DNA of 51,674 nucleotides, taken from NCBI GenBank assembly GCA_001766655.1, contig MJCC01000025.1, forward strand, positions 2,661 through 54,334, read 5' to 3'. Shown piece after piece: positions 39,701-49,416 of the stretch. Every line of letters starts with the position of its first letter. Within the stretch, counting starts at the first letter, position 1. Position numbers and translations under genes: made by a program. The notes under the pieces are model-generated. The model was given only the letters and a program-made list of their open reading frames with translations, was not told where the DNA came from and did not search any database. Source of the stretch: Phytomonas francai. Taxonomy: Eukaryota > Euglenozoa > Kinetoplastea > Trypanosomatida > Trypanosomatidae.

Positions 39701-42700
39701 CCCCGACCACGCGGAAGAGCGAGGCGAGACGAAGGAGCTGGTCGAGCGAGAGCTCGAAAACGGCGTACTCCGCGTGCGCGTCGAGGGACTCGTGGACCAT
39801 CGGCCGGAACGGAAAGCGTCCGAAGTGCCGAATCACACTGAGGCTGACCGGGCCGAAGGCGAGAAAGGAAGAGGTCTCGTGCCCATCCCCGGTGTAGTCC
39901 TCAGCGAGCCGCGCCATGACCGGATCGAGCGTGAACGTGATATCGCTGACGGCGACCTGCCGGACCACCGTGAGGCTCGCCAAATTCGTGGAGAGGTTCA
40001 CCCGGGAAGTGTCTGGGGTGGCCTTCCCGCTCGTGAGCGCAACCATGTTGTCGACGAACTCGAGCTCTATACACATCTCAAGGTCGTTCCAGTTGGGGCA
40101 GCTGCTCGAAAAGTAGCTTCGGAGCTCGCTTTCCTTGTTTTTACACGTCAGCGTGTGGGACTGGCGGTTCGCTGGGAGCCAATACAGTTGATCTGGGCAA
40201 ATCGTAAGGACGTTCTGCAGGAACAGGTTTTCCAGCACGTTAAGCAAGACCTTGATGTCGGTCCCGGACAGCGCGCCCCGCACTCTCTCAAATTCAATGG
40301 CAATATTCAGGTAGTTTGTGTACTTGGTCCGACCAGTAGACTTATTCATGTGATTTCGTCCCTGCGGGATCGTCTGATTTTCCACATTAACAACATAAGA
40401 CCCCTTTAGATGAACCGCACCGAAGCTCCCAAAGGGGGTGTTCGGGTCCACCTCGTTGTAAAAGGGATGGCTTGGTGGCAAGCTAACATGCAGCTTTGTG
40501 TCCTCCACTAAGAGGGAAAAGGGTCGCTTGACCTCGTTAACGTAGCTCAGCTGGTATTGATCACTCGGGAGCTCGAATCTAAATTCAATATTCTGGGCCT
40601 TGAGAATCCCAAAGGTGTTGCTTGCGGGGTCGTTGGGGTCCTTCGCATACACCACATTCCGCTTGTTTGCATTAATGAATACCTTCGAGCCCCCCTCTGC
40701 GAATACCTCGAATTGTTTGACGTTTGGTACAAAATCCCGTATGGCGCGGGTGCTGACGTTGTACGACTCCGTCGTCAAGGGAATGTTGTGGTAAAGATTC
40801 TCGGCAAAGTAGAAGTTGTTGATCAAATCCGTGAAGAAGCTAATGTAGCACATGTAGAAATACATCTCTGTACCGATTGGCCTGGTTATAATACTCCATA
40901 ACTTCCGCGCATTCCACTGCAGGCCGTCCTGTCGAGTAAGGAAGAATTCGAGCTCGTCGAAGTGGCAAAATACGCTCTCGCGCCCCAAGACCGCATTGGT
41001 ATAAATCGTCATATCCGTGCTCGAAAAGAAGGACTCGCTGGTTTGTTTCTCTTGTCCTGGGAGGAGAAAGGATGCCTTCTTGATGAACTGTGAGCCTGCC
41101 CCCAATTCAGCGAAGAGCATGCCCTTCTTGTTTGAGTCGGCAATGCCAAACGGCGGCGACGGTGCGGGCTTGCATCGCTTAAAAGGAATCTCGACACGCG
41201 TTTTTTGCGTAAACTCGATAAGAAACTCAACCCCGGCGCTTGGCCGCGGCTTGCCGTTCACAAACTTAAGCGGTTGTAGGGCGCGGTAGTTCGGCGGGTT
41301 AAAAAAATCCCACAACTTAAAATAACAGTGCATCAGCCACGTGCTCACGCGCAGGGAGGGCGAATCGATGAGGACCTCGATCCCTGTCTTGGGCAGGCTG
41401 TTCTCCCCGACCGCCTCCCCCGCGTACACGTTTGGGACGTCGTGGTAGACGATAAAGTGGAGGTCCCCCTTGTCCTTGCTGTCGAGGGCGATGCCGAAGC
41501 TCCGGATCAAATCGGGCGCATCGGCGTCGGTCCCTCCGGAGCGGCCGACCGTCTCCTCCAGGCCCCTGCCGGCGCCGCCGAAGACCAGCCTCGCGCGATC
41601 CCGCAGCGAGGGGCTCTGGATGATCAACCGCTCGCGTATGTGGCTGTCCATGTCCATCCGAACCATCCGCGCGTCCACCTGCTCAAAGGTCATCTCCGCG
41701 GCGATGCGAAAAGGGTCCACCTCCGGGCAGCCATCGCGCGTGAGGAAGAGCCGCCCCTCGCCGCGCTGAAAGGTCAGCCGCAGGGCGTACGGGAAATCCG
41801 GCCCCACCCCGCCGATGTTCACCGCCGAACCAAAGCACTCCACCTCGACGGCGTTAAAGAGGCTGAAAAAGCGCTGGGTGAAGCTCCTTGTCGTGCGGCG
41901 GCTCTGCTGGGCCTCGTACGCGGCGGCGGCGCTGATGTCGTTGACGCTCGGCAGCCTCGCCAGACGCGCGGCGTCGGGGCGAAACCACCGCCGAATTGCC
42001 GCGAGCGTCCGACGGAAGGCCGCCAGCTTCCTCTGCGCGGAGCTCGGGGCCATGGGGTTCTCGGCGAGGTCCCGGTACCTCTTCGACGCGTTGTACACGC
42101 GGAAGCTCATGCCGTTGACGTGAACCCGGCAGAGCCCGGCCTTGGAGTAAAGGAAGATGTCGCGGAAGTCGAAGTCCTGCGGCGTCATCGGCGTCGGCTC
42201 CACGCGGACCTGCGTGGTCGGATGGTCCGGCCCCGCCCGCGGGTCCCCGCTGCCTTTCACCTCCTCCCGCACACCCGAACCCACCGGGCTCGGGGGAAAA
42301 GAGCGGGCGCGCTGCGAGGCCTCCCCGAGGGGGCTCCGCTTTGTACGCATCGAGTTTGAAAAATAAGGACCCTCATCATCGCTGTGCGAGACCGCATCCC
42401 GCAGGTCTGGATCTAAGTGAACGCTCACCCTCCGTGTGAGCGTGTTGATCCCCACTATGGTTCCGAGAACGTGTTTGCCGTCCACTTTCACGGAACACTC
42501 GAGGCCAATGAGGTTTTGACTAAGCATAAATTCATGCAACTTAGTCCACTTCAAGCGGCCACCTATATACTCGTTAATCGCGAAGATGACATACCCATCG
42601 ACGATACGCAAGGCGTGGTCCTTGCCGACGAAAGAAACGTCTTTGAAATACAAACGTAACCGCAACAAAGAGAAGTAGCAGCTGCCAATCCTAAAAAATA

Positions 42701-42854
42701 CTTTGTTGGAAAATACAAAGTAGCGCATTAATATCGTGATTGAGGCGCCAAATATGCGACCTTCATACATAATAAGAAAAAGACAGCATAGGAAAAAGCA
42801 AATCATAGCGATGAGAAACTCCAGCAATACAGCGATGTCGATGTTCTCCTCCAT
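30743..42854 (-). CDS. BLTP1: bridge-like lipid transfer protein, BLTP1/Csf1/Tweek family (interrupted by assembly gap)
   Basis: About 4,035 residues if the gap is close to its stated size. BLTP1-type proteins are hydrophobic-groove tubes that carry phospholipids from the ER to other membranes at contact sites. An N-terminal membrane anchor (residues 9-30) precedes FRIGSCYFSLLRLRLYFKDV and GKDHALRIVDGYVIF (53-91), matching the chorein-like start of Csf1/KIAA1109; VHVNGMSFRVYN (244-255) matches the next conserved motif. Long disordered inserts occur (for example a Glu-rich run near 38.2 kb). The minus-strand frame is open from 42854 to the 79-N gap (31501-31579) and resumes one frame over from 31500 to the stop at 30743; the true gap must be a multiple of three bases. 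The end is NWLGITERMLPN...LYNLMKIK. The sense reads CCCTTCCCACAG directly against the ATG. The 3' half is very GC-rich. Confidence 0.82.
31501..31579. other. assembly gap of 79 N
   Basis: Run of N inside BLTP1. The flanks are GC-rich and encode Val-Gly-Glu-Leu-Val-Gly-Gly-Arg before it and a Pro/Ala-rich linker after it, so unread repetitive GC sequence is the likely cause. The stated length breaks the frame; the real length should be divisible by three. Confidence 0.95.
32049..32073 (+). repeat. (GGGGGC)n G-quadruplex-like tract in BLTP1
   Basis: Four G5 runs separated by single C on the plus strand, which is the template strand of BLTP1. It encodes a Pro-Ala run. Such tracts readily fold as G-quadruplexes and are hard to sequence. 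Confidence 0.85.
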
Positions 42855-42888
42855 CTGTGGGAAGGGAAAAGGGCGAGAAAGGGATAAG
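42855..42888 (-). promoter_or_regulatory. pyrimidine tract ending in CAG directly at the BLTP1 start codon
   Basis: The sense reads TTATCCCTTTCTCGCCCTTT followed by TCCCTTCCCACAG and then ATG. No AG interrupts the tract. If this AG is the spliced-leader acceptor the leader contributes no extra nucleotides before the start codon. Confidence 0.6.
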
Positions 42889-43430
42889 CTTTCCGCTGCA
42901 AGTCCTACGTTGTATCTATTAGATCACCTGCACAGGAAAGCCCTGAGCACCTACTCAAAGAAAGAGGTGCTGGGGGAAAAGTAAATGCAGTGGTAATGAT
43001 AAAGTATTAAAAACTAGTTGTATAAATATATATCTTTGCAAAGCAGCTTTAAATTATTATGATAAGGGGAAGGGTAAAAAAAAAAATGTAAAAACCCTAC
43101 TAAATGTTTTCCTTAGGTTCTTAAGTATAATGCAGATCATCGGATTCAGGAAAGTAAAGAAATGGAGGCAGAGAAAAGTATAAAAGTTTCTAAAAAGGAA
43201 TTTTCGGGAAGTGATGGAAAGTGAGAAACTCCCCCTCAGCCATAGACATATGGAAAAGGTTTGTGTTAATACTTTTGTGTGCGAGAACTTTTAACCGTTG
43301 TTTTTACAAACGTCCTTCGCTTGGGGGTATATACGCATGACTGACAAAGGGACAATATTACACCGCATGAGCGGATGAGTTTCACACACAGCCCCTCCCC
43401 TCCACCCCATCTTGGAGGGCTTCCATTGTA
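42889..43430. other. spacer upstream of BLTP1
   Basis: AT-rich, no gene. It should hold the 3' UTR of the 184-residue gene. The small plus-strand frame 42736-42984 overlaps BLTP1 and is rejected. Confidence 0.65.
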
Positions 43431-43985
43431 TTAGCCTCGGTCATCGTCGTCGTCGTCGTCGGAGATGAAAGCGAACCTAGACCGCTTCCGGCCCGCCGCC
43501 TGCACGATCGCGTTCGCCTTCTCAAGGTCCTCGCGCCGGCGAGTCGCCTCCGCGGCGGTGAAGGACTCCCGCAGGGCGGCCCTGCTGACGACGGGGGGGG
43601 CCGGGGTGCGCGCAGCCTCCGTGGGCCGCTGGACAGCCCGCGTGCGATTGAGCTGCGTGTAAGTCTCCCGCTCCGAACTCGTGAAGGCGCCGCCGCGCTT
43701 CTGTACGCTGCTGAAAAAGAGAACGCTCCCCCCGCCGGGGGCCGTGGCCGCGCCGGAGCGAACGACGCCGATGCCATGCCGCGCGGGCTGATCCTGCGCG
43801 GCGGCGTAGGGGGTGATGCGGGCGAGTGGAACCTTCGGGACCTCCGCGTGGGCCCGCCTCGGCCGACGGCCCCCCTCGCCGCTCGGAGGATGCGGCCCAG
43901 GCCGCCCACGCGGATTCCGTGGCGTCAAGGAGGCTCGATTCGCGTGAGGAACCGACGAGGACCCTCCCCGCTCGCGTCGCTCCAT
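43431..43985 (-). CDS. hypothetical low-complexity basic protein with acidic tail
   Basis: 184 residues; family not recognised. Starts MERRERGGSSSVPHANRASL, is rich in Arg, Pro, Gly and Ala to about residue 130 and is probably disordered, then a helix (AEATRRREDLEKANAIVQAA) with a basic patch GRKRSRF and a run of seven Asp before the final Arg-Gly. The basic patch resembles a nuclear localisation signal. The frame extends to 44336, but the upstream part reads through T/A homopolymers and the ATG at 43985 is the first after a TTATTTAG, AATTAG stretch, with AG only 1 nt away. GC-rich unlike flanks, which supports coding. The function is unknown. Confidence 0.65.
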   Translation of the reverse strand: MERRERGGSSSVPHANRASLTPRNPRGRPGPHPPSGEGGRRPRRAHAEVPKVPLARITPYAAAQDQPARHGIGVVRSGAATAPGGGSVLFFSSVQKRGGAFTSSERETYTQLNRTRAVQRPTEAARTPAPPVVSRAALRESFTAAEATRRREDLEKANAIVQAAGRKRSRFAFISDDDDDDDRG

Positions 43986-44446
43986 GCTAATTTCGCCGAA
44001 TAATACTAAATAATAAAGGTGCCTTTTTTCGCCTTTTTTTTTGCTATTCTCCGTGTCACACTCTTCACCAGTGTTCGAAATCGGACTACAAATTGGTACA
44101 ACACAAAAGGGAGGAAAAAGAGAAAGTGGATTTTCCCCGTTGACTCCTTCCATTAAAACTGCAGAAAAAAAAAAGAAAAAAGATGGCACCCCTAACCTGC
44201 TCTTTGAAGCTTTGAAAAGAAAAAGATGCGTGTCTTCCGCATCTACAGCTGTTGCTTTGTCCTCGCCCCACCATCCTTCTACAATTGAGAACTTTCTTAC
44301 ATACGCCGGACCACATGGCCGGTGGCTGTTATACACATCGCATTCCTGAAAGGCAACCTACTAGTTGGGTCCTGACCTTATGGGCCCCCTCAAGGCCCTT
44401 GTTTCCGTTCACTACCACGACTACCAACCACCCTCTCCCTTCTTTC
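43986..44446. other. spacer between the NHL gene and the 184-residue gene
   Basis: Contains T- and A-runs at 44033-44042 and 44164-44182 on the plus strand. In the sense the latter is a T/C tract about 180 nt upstream of the ATG at 43985. Rest is the NHL-gene 3' UTR. No gene is seen. Confidence 0.6.
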
Positions 44447-45379
44447 TCACGCGTTGCCTTCCGAAATCGTACAGCGGTAGATTCTCGAGACGCTCGTCGC
44501 CTCGTCGGTGTGGAGAATGTAAACCTTGGAGCCATCCTGGCTGACGGCGAGGCTGCGTAGTTGGGAGCAGGGGACCCCAATAGCCCCCTTCTTCTGACCA
44601 TCCCTTCCCATAACGACAACAGTCCCCTCCGGGCTATCGCTCGGCTCCCCTACCTCTCCCTCCCCGTCGGGCGAAGAGGGTTTAAAAGCCTCCGAGAGTG
44701 CGGTGGGCTCGTAGAGTGCGATAAAGAGGGTTCCGTCCTTGGGGCTGACGGCGACCGCGGTAGGGCCCAGGGTGCCCTGAAAACGACAAAAGACGGAGTC
44801 CACGTAGTGATTCCCGCGCGGCACGTACCGCAAGACCCGATTAGCCGCCCGCTCGCAGACGAACACGCACCCGTCGGGGCCGACCGCGATGCCGGCGGGC
44901 TGCTGGAGCCCCGAGGGGCAGAGCGGGACGATCTGCGGCTGCCCGCTCACCTCGCGGTAGACCGCGCCGATGGGGTTCGTGATCGAGGACTCGCCCTCCC
45001 CACCAGCGTCAGTGAAGAAGAGCCCACCGGTGGTCGGCGAGACCGCCAGCGCGCTGGGGGATGTGAAGCGGTTGCCCAAAAAGCCGTCGGAAAATAACGG
45101 GGTCCTCTTGTAGGGCTGCTCGGGGTCGCCCGCGACCAGCCGCTCCACCGAACGCCCAAACGAGAGGGTTACGAAAAGGTCTCCGCTTGCAGGGTCCACC
45201 GCCACCCCGCCCAGGAGGTCCTCAATATGCGCTCTAACCGTCAGCTCGCCTTCGGTGCTCACAGTACTGCACTGAAAGACGTCGCCGTTAGACGCGCTCG
45301 TCAGGATAATCCGTTCTCGAGCGTCGTCTAGCGCCATGCTAGTGATTATATGCTCATTGGTCTCGAAGAATAGCTCCAT
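44447..45379 (-). CDS. NHL/SMP-30-like six-bladed beta-propeller protein
   Basis: 310 residues from ATG 45379 (MELFFETNEHIITSMALDDA). Repeated blades of the NHL/SGL type: LLGGVAVDPASGDLFVTLSF, SPSALAVSPTTGGLFFTDAG, QPAGIAVGPDGCVFVCERAA, GPTAVAVSPKDGTLFIALYE and LRSLAVSQDGSKVYILHTDE, each with the A-V-x-P-x-x-G-x-[LV]-[FY] signature, so the whole protein is the propeller. Such proteins are either lactonase-like enzymes or protein-binding scaffolds; metal-binding residues of gluconolactonases are not obvious, so a scaffold is more likely. No signal peptide or anchor. The frame continues upstream to 45583 through a hydrophobic, T-rich segment that looks like a leader, not protein. Confidence 0.85.
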   Translation of the reverse strand: MELFFETNEHIITSMALDDARERIILTSASNGDVFQCSTVSTEGELTVRAHIEDLLGGVAVDPASGDLFVTLSFGRSVERLVAGDPEQPYKRTPLFSDGFLGNRFTSPSALAVSPTTGGLFFTDAGGEGESSITNPIGAVYREVSGQPQIVPLCPSGLQQPAGIAVGPDGCVFVCERAANRVLRYVPRGNHYVDSVFCRFQGTLGPTAVAVSPKDGTLFIALYEPTALSEAFKPSSPDGEGEVGEPSDSPEGTVVVMGRDGQKKGAIGVPCSQLRSLAVSQDGSKVYILHTDEATSVSRIYRCTISEGNA

Positions 45380-45931
45380 CGCAAGTCCGAAAGAGTGAAT
45401 AATAGTAATATCAATATTTTTAAAAAGTAGTAGAATTAATAATAATAATAATGGAATTAAATGCTCTCTTGACCCTCCAGTCAAATGTTCTTTTTGAACC
45501 TTTAGGGGAACACCTAGCACAGAAAGGACAAAAGAAACACAAAGAAAAAAAAAGAAAAAAGAAGGGGGCTGTATGGCATGCATGCCACAAGATTAACAAA
45601 AGTGAGAAAGAGTTAACTCAGATTGCACTGTACTGGACACAAAGTATAACAGATGTGGATATACTTTATCGTCATGCACTTTATCAGACTGCTGAATTGG
45701 GATTTGTTTTCAGATTGATTAATTTTACTCAACGAATTCGACAATCGCGTCAAAGGACAGTAGGATAACGATTATCATCGTTGCTAAAGTAATAGACCTC
45801 CATGGAGTCGGCCAAAAATGCTTCCTTTCCCAAAAAAAATTCTGATAGTCTGAATATCCCCAACGAGGGGATTCTTTCTTATTTTTTTGCGGTCTCATCA
45901 TGCGCGTCGTATTCGCTCAGAGGCTTTTTTT
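45380..45931. other. spacer between LAS1 and the NHL gene
   Basis: AT-rich; AATAAT repeat near 45435-45450 and an A-run region at 45540-45565 (T/C tract in the sense, TTCTTTTTTCTTTTTTTTTC), a likely acceptor region for the NHL gene. A plus-strand 105-codon frame here (45451-45768) is low-complexity and rejected. Confidence 0.6.
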
Positions 45932-46879
45932 TTAAGAAATCACCCATTGGCCGATCTTTGTCGATCCCTCTACCCCCGTATCCTGGCCCTCGACCTCCGA
46001 AAGAGTAGGCGTCGTACGCACTGCTGCGAGTTGCCCGGCAACCGGCACACTCGCATCGTCCTCGTCCTCGTCCTCGTCGCTGCCGCCACTAAGCTCATCC
46101 AAAAGCGCCCTCATATCCTCAACACTGGCGAGCGCCTTTGTGTCGCCGTCGCCAGCCGGATCCATGGCTGCCTCCCCACCCCTCTCCTCCCCGCCCGAGG
46201 CGGCGGCCGCTGACGCCTCCATCTGCCTAATGTGATTCGCCTGCACCGACCAATAACTATGGAAAAGGAACTGAAGCAGCAGCCCGCAGACCCAGCGCAT
46301 TTCTGTAATACCGGGCACCTCGCCGTGCGCCATCCGCTGCCGAACCTCCACCGCCTCCTCGGGGAAGCCAAGCTTGCGAGCGCGCTTGCGGTAGGTATCC
46401 CCGCCCCCACCTGTCGCGAAGGACCCGGTCATGACGTGAACGCAGCGCGAGAGGGCCGCGCCGTAGGCCTGCGCGAGCTCGCGCGCCGCCGCGGCTCCCG
46501 TCTCGTCCATTATGACCACTCGCATCAGCAGCGCCGTCGCCTCGACATAGGCCGGGAAGGGGCGATGCCGCCGCGCGCGGAGCCGCCAAACCTCGATCGC
46601 GTCAAGCGCCCGCCGCCTCTCCTCCGGCGCGGCGTCGGCGCGGAAGAGGTCCGCCTTCACCCGGCGCCACGCCCTCCAGTCGGCGCCAAAGACAAGGCTG
46701 TGCACCGTGCTCTCTTCCGTCGCCTTCCCTGGCCTGGCTACCGCGCTCTCTTCCGTCTCCTGCTTCGTCCTCGGTCGGGCCTGCGGGGCGTCGAGGTCGT
46801 GCAGGCCTCCCAGCCCGCGTTTGATGCGGCTCCCGCGAAGGCGTCTCTCAGCCAGCGTTGCGATCTGACGCGACCGCAT
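45932..46879 (-). CDS. LAS1: LAS1-like ITS2 endonuclease, HEPN fold
   Basis: 315 residues. LAS1, with the kinase GRC3, cuts ITS2 in the pre-60S ribosomal RNA in the nucleolus. The conserved LAS1 domain spans about 65-215: DWRAWRRVKADLF (67-79), RRALDAIEVWRLR (89-101), PAYVEATALLMRVVIMDETG, LAQAYGAALSRCVHVMTG, LGFPEEAVEVRQRMAHGEVP, then LLLQFLFHSYW. The catalytic HEPN motif R-x4-H is R180-QRMA-H185, equal in position to RHELTH of human LAS1L. A Gly/Glu/Asp-rich acidic tail (225-280) follows. Length is short because the C-terminal region of animal LAS1L is missing, as in fungi. GC-rich. The start is the first ATG; the probable pyrimidine tract is about 200 nt upstream (CCCCTTTTTTCCTTTTTCTC). 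Confidence 0.88.
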   Translation of the reverse strand: MRSRQIATLAERRLRGSRIKRGLGGLHDLDAPQARPRTKQETEESAVARPGKATEESTVHSLVFGADWRAWRRVKADLFRADAAPEERRRALDAIEVWRLRARRHRPFPAYVEATALLMRVVIMDETGAAAARELAQAYGAALSRCVHVMTGSFATGGGGDTYRKRARKLGFPEEAVEVRQRMAHGEVPGITEMRWVCGLLLQFLFHSYWSVQANHIRQMEASAAAASGGEERGGEAAMDPAGDGDTKALASVEDMRALLDELSGGSDEDEDEDDASVPVAGQLAAVRTTPTLSEVEGQDTGVEGSTKIGQWVIS

Positions 46880-48139
46880 CTCGTCCTTGTACCCCTTCCT
46901 TTCCCCCCTTGGGGTTGTCTAAGGTCCTTTAGAGTAGTGTAAGATGAAGCTGTGATGCCTAGGACCGTCTCCTTTCAACCTTACCCCACGCTCTTCCCAC
47001 CTATCCCACGCAAGAAGGGGATGATGCCTAGAGTGAAGAGGGGCCACGACAAGGGAGCTCACCTCACACAGCACACAATCCCAAATGAATAAAGGAGAGT
47101 CGAAAAAGCTAAGGAATGGACGAGAGTGAATTTTGGAGAAAAAGGAAAAAAGGGGAAAATGGAAAACGTAGCCTTTAAATACAAAGTTAGGCAATACAAG
47201 TTTGGTATGTATTTACATATACTGTGATTCGTTAGAACAGGGGAAGAAAGAATAAGATGTTCAAAAAAAAAATCTTCCCCCAGGATGATATAGTTTCAAC
47301 TGTTCATTCTACAAGATTATTCTTTGGGTTCGATGAAAAGGTTTTTTTATTCGTAACGATGAAAAAAATCATTGTAGCCGTACAAAAGAACCCAAAAGCA
47401 CGTACGCGCATTTTACAGAAAGGAACGATACTATCTTTCTGGTTTTACAGAGAAATGTGAATGACAAGGAAAAAAAAACACGTTTTAGGTAGAGTCTGAT
47501 ACTCTTAGAATGAATTATCAGCATTAATATTATTAAGGTGCCTTTATTTTCCAGAAGCTTTATGATTGTAATTGTGTGATCTGCTCTCACTGCTAAAAAG
47601 TGCTATACAAAGTTCAGCCTTGCAGGTGGCACACCCAAAGGCTCCCATAGCAATGCTCCTTAGCAAGAAGAAGCTGTGCGGGCACTAACTAAGGGGAACA
47701 GATGTAAATAGGTTGGGAGTTTTGTTGTGTGTTATTGCATTAAACCCAAACTGAGTTGTAGAAAATTAAAAAAACGTAACCGCATACTTCAGTGAATGCA
47801 CTAGACTCTGTAGGACACTTGAAAAGGTACAGAAGTTCTCTTTCACACGGCACCCCACAGTTATGAGGGAGGGGGTAAGCAAATACACAAACAATGAGAG
47901 GAGGGCTCATAGCAATAAGGATAAGCGCTATGGGATCAATGATGATAAAAATACCAAAAATATACCCACAATGAAAAGAAGGCTTGTTATGTATAGAGGA
48001 AGGGGGAGTAATAAAAAATATTTTCCGCTATCGAATTTGGTGACCTTCAAAACCTCGAAGAGTGCGTGGGGTCCTCAAGAAAGCATCTCTGCAATTAAAA
48101 TAGGCATGTTAGCATTATCTGGAGATACCGTCTTCCCCA
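46880..48139. other. long AT-rich spacer, no gene
   Basis: About 1.26 kb. The right part is downstream of the decayed carrier gene; the left end carries the LAS1 leader with a sense pyrimidine-rich stretch at about 47090-47165 (CCTTTTTTCCTTTTTCTCC, then TCGTCCATTCCTTAG). Small frames at 46919-47194 (minus) and 47863-48228 (plus) have no coding look. Possible untranslated relic RNA, otherwise nothing is seen. Confidence 0.6.
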
Positions 48140-48992
48140 TCAGGCCGCTACTAAATAACTCAAACTCCGTGGAAACGGCTGCATTTGTGGAAAAAGAGCA
48201 TAGCGCGGTGATGGCACAACGAAAATAAAGCCCCGCAGGCAGCCGTCCAGGTAGGCCTTTCGGAACACCTGTGTAAGGGTTAGTGACCTGTCGTGCTTTC
48301 TAACCTGTATGCGCGTTTTCACGACTTCAGCAGTGAATAAGAACAGCCCAATACGCCCAGCCTCTACCTCCCCGGCGAGAATCAGCCTCCACAGCCCCAG
48401 CTTCCATTCCTTCTTCTTATAGTGGTCGCGCACGGTACGCCGACCGCACATCTCGTTGTTCGTAACGAAGTACGCGACGCATGGTCCGTGACCTCCCGGG
48501 CGAAAGTCCCTGGGAAGCCGCAGCAGAACCCAAAAAGCCCTCGCTGCCGCCAGACAAATTGCCGCACCCCGCACGTCGTCAGCCCGCATATTCCACGTCA
48601 CGAACCCAACCGCGGAGCGAGGACCACGAAGACGACGAGGCCCGCGATCCACAGCCCCGCGTACCGTCATGGGGCGCGCAGCCGGGAAGCCCCTCCCTTA
48701 CACACACGCGAGAGTGGCCGTCCCGAAGGCCGCGAAGAACGATGTTGAATACCGCAAAGATCACCCCATTTTTGAGACTGTGCACACCATCAGCGGGACC
48801 GCAAGACCTTTGTAAAATCACAAGACCCCGTCACCGTGGTGGATGCTTCGGGCGCTGTCGACATAGCCCCTGAAAGACGAAGACTCGTGCACCTGCATGT
48901 GCCTCTCCTTTAGGGTCGAACGGGTCGTTGATAAGGACGACGCTCGCTCCCGCCACGGCGCCAGACACGGGATGAATGAGCGCATCCTGCAT
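48140..48992 (-). pseudogene. decayed mitochondrial carrier (SLC25-type) gene
   Basis: Reading leftward from ATG 48992: MQDALIHPVSGAVAGASVVL then INDPFD (first-repeat PFD signature), a frame change, then KERMQVHESSSFRGYVDSAR and VL-stop-FYKGLAVPLM (first-repeat end), a further frame change into VIFAVFNIVLRGLRDG, then AAICLAAARAFW and finally, in the 176-codon stretch 48140-48670, AEVVKTRIQVRKHDRSLTLT and VFRKAYLDGCLRGFIFVVPS, the third-repeat pattern with V-V-K-T-R-x-Q. This is the three-part mitochondrial carrier layout with at least two in-frame stops and several frame changes. Which substrate the ancestor moved cannot be told. The position between LAS1 and a hypothetical gene and the still recognisable motifs suggest a fairly recent loss. 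Confidence 0.78.
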
Positions 48993-49416
48993 GTGGAATT
49001 TTGAACCGGGATACTTTATCTAAATAAGCCTCTACGAATTTACAAAGAATCTTTAAATAATAAAGTTTTTCCTGTTGTTGGCATTGCACTTTCGGTTAGC
49101 TTAAACCCCTATTTCCACAAAAAAAATAATACTACAATTAAAAGGTTTAAACAAAAGAGGAGCTGAGCATCTGAGGAAAAATACAATATAGTCTCACCTA
49201 TACACGCTTTAAAGACTTGGCTACATACTTTTTGAATGGATTCGATTTTCCACTACAAAGGGGCGAAATAGATCCACAGATGAGTTGTGCATTTCACCTC
49301 AGTGACACAGCTGAATTCCCCCCCCTTCTAGAACTCTCTCTCTTCTCAGGCTTCAGAAAAGCTTCGGGCGTCAACAATCGGAGTGCGCGGCGCGGCCCCC
49401 CCCGCCGCTCCCCTTC
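48993..49416. other. spacer upstream of the carrier relic
   Basis: AT-rich with no gene. A plus-strand A run (49120-49127) gives a short T tract in the sense about 130 nt before the relic ATG. The rest is the 3' UTR of the 130-residue gene. Confidence 0.6.

Noticed and set aside
42855..42888. Cis-spliced intron upstream of BLTP1, suggested by the perfect CAG at the start codon
   Set aside because: Kinetoplastid cis introns are very rare, no upstream exon with a 5' splice site is visible, and the encoded N terminus already matches the family start.
43382..43909. Alternative 175-codon minus frame over the 184-residue gene
   Set aside because: Arg/Ser/Pro-rich shadow frame; the chosen frame has an ATG after an acceptor-like AG and an interpretable acidic end.
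45451..45768. Plus-strand 105-codon frame
   Set aside because: Lys-rich low complexity from A-runs in a spacer, on the strand opposite to all genes.
47863..48228. Plus-strand 121-codon frame
   Set aside because: Overlaps the end of the carrier relic, opposite strand, no coding look.
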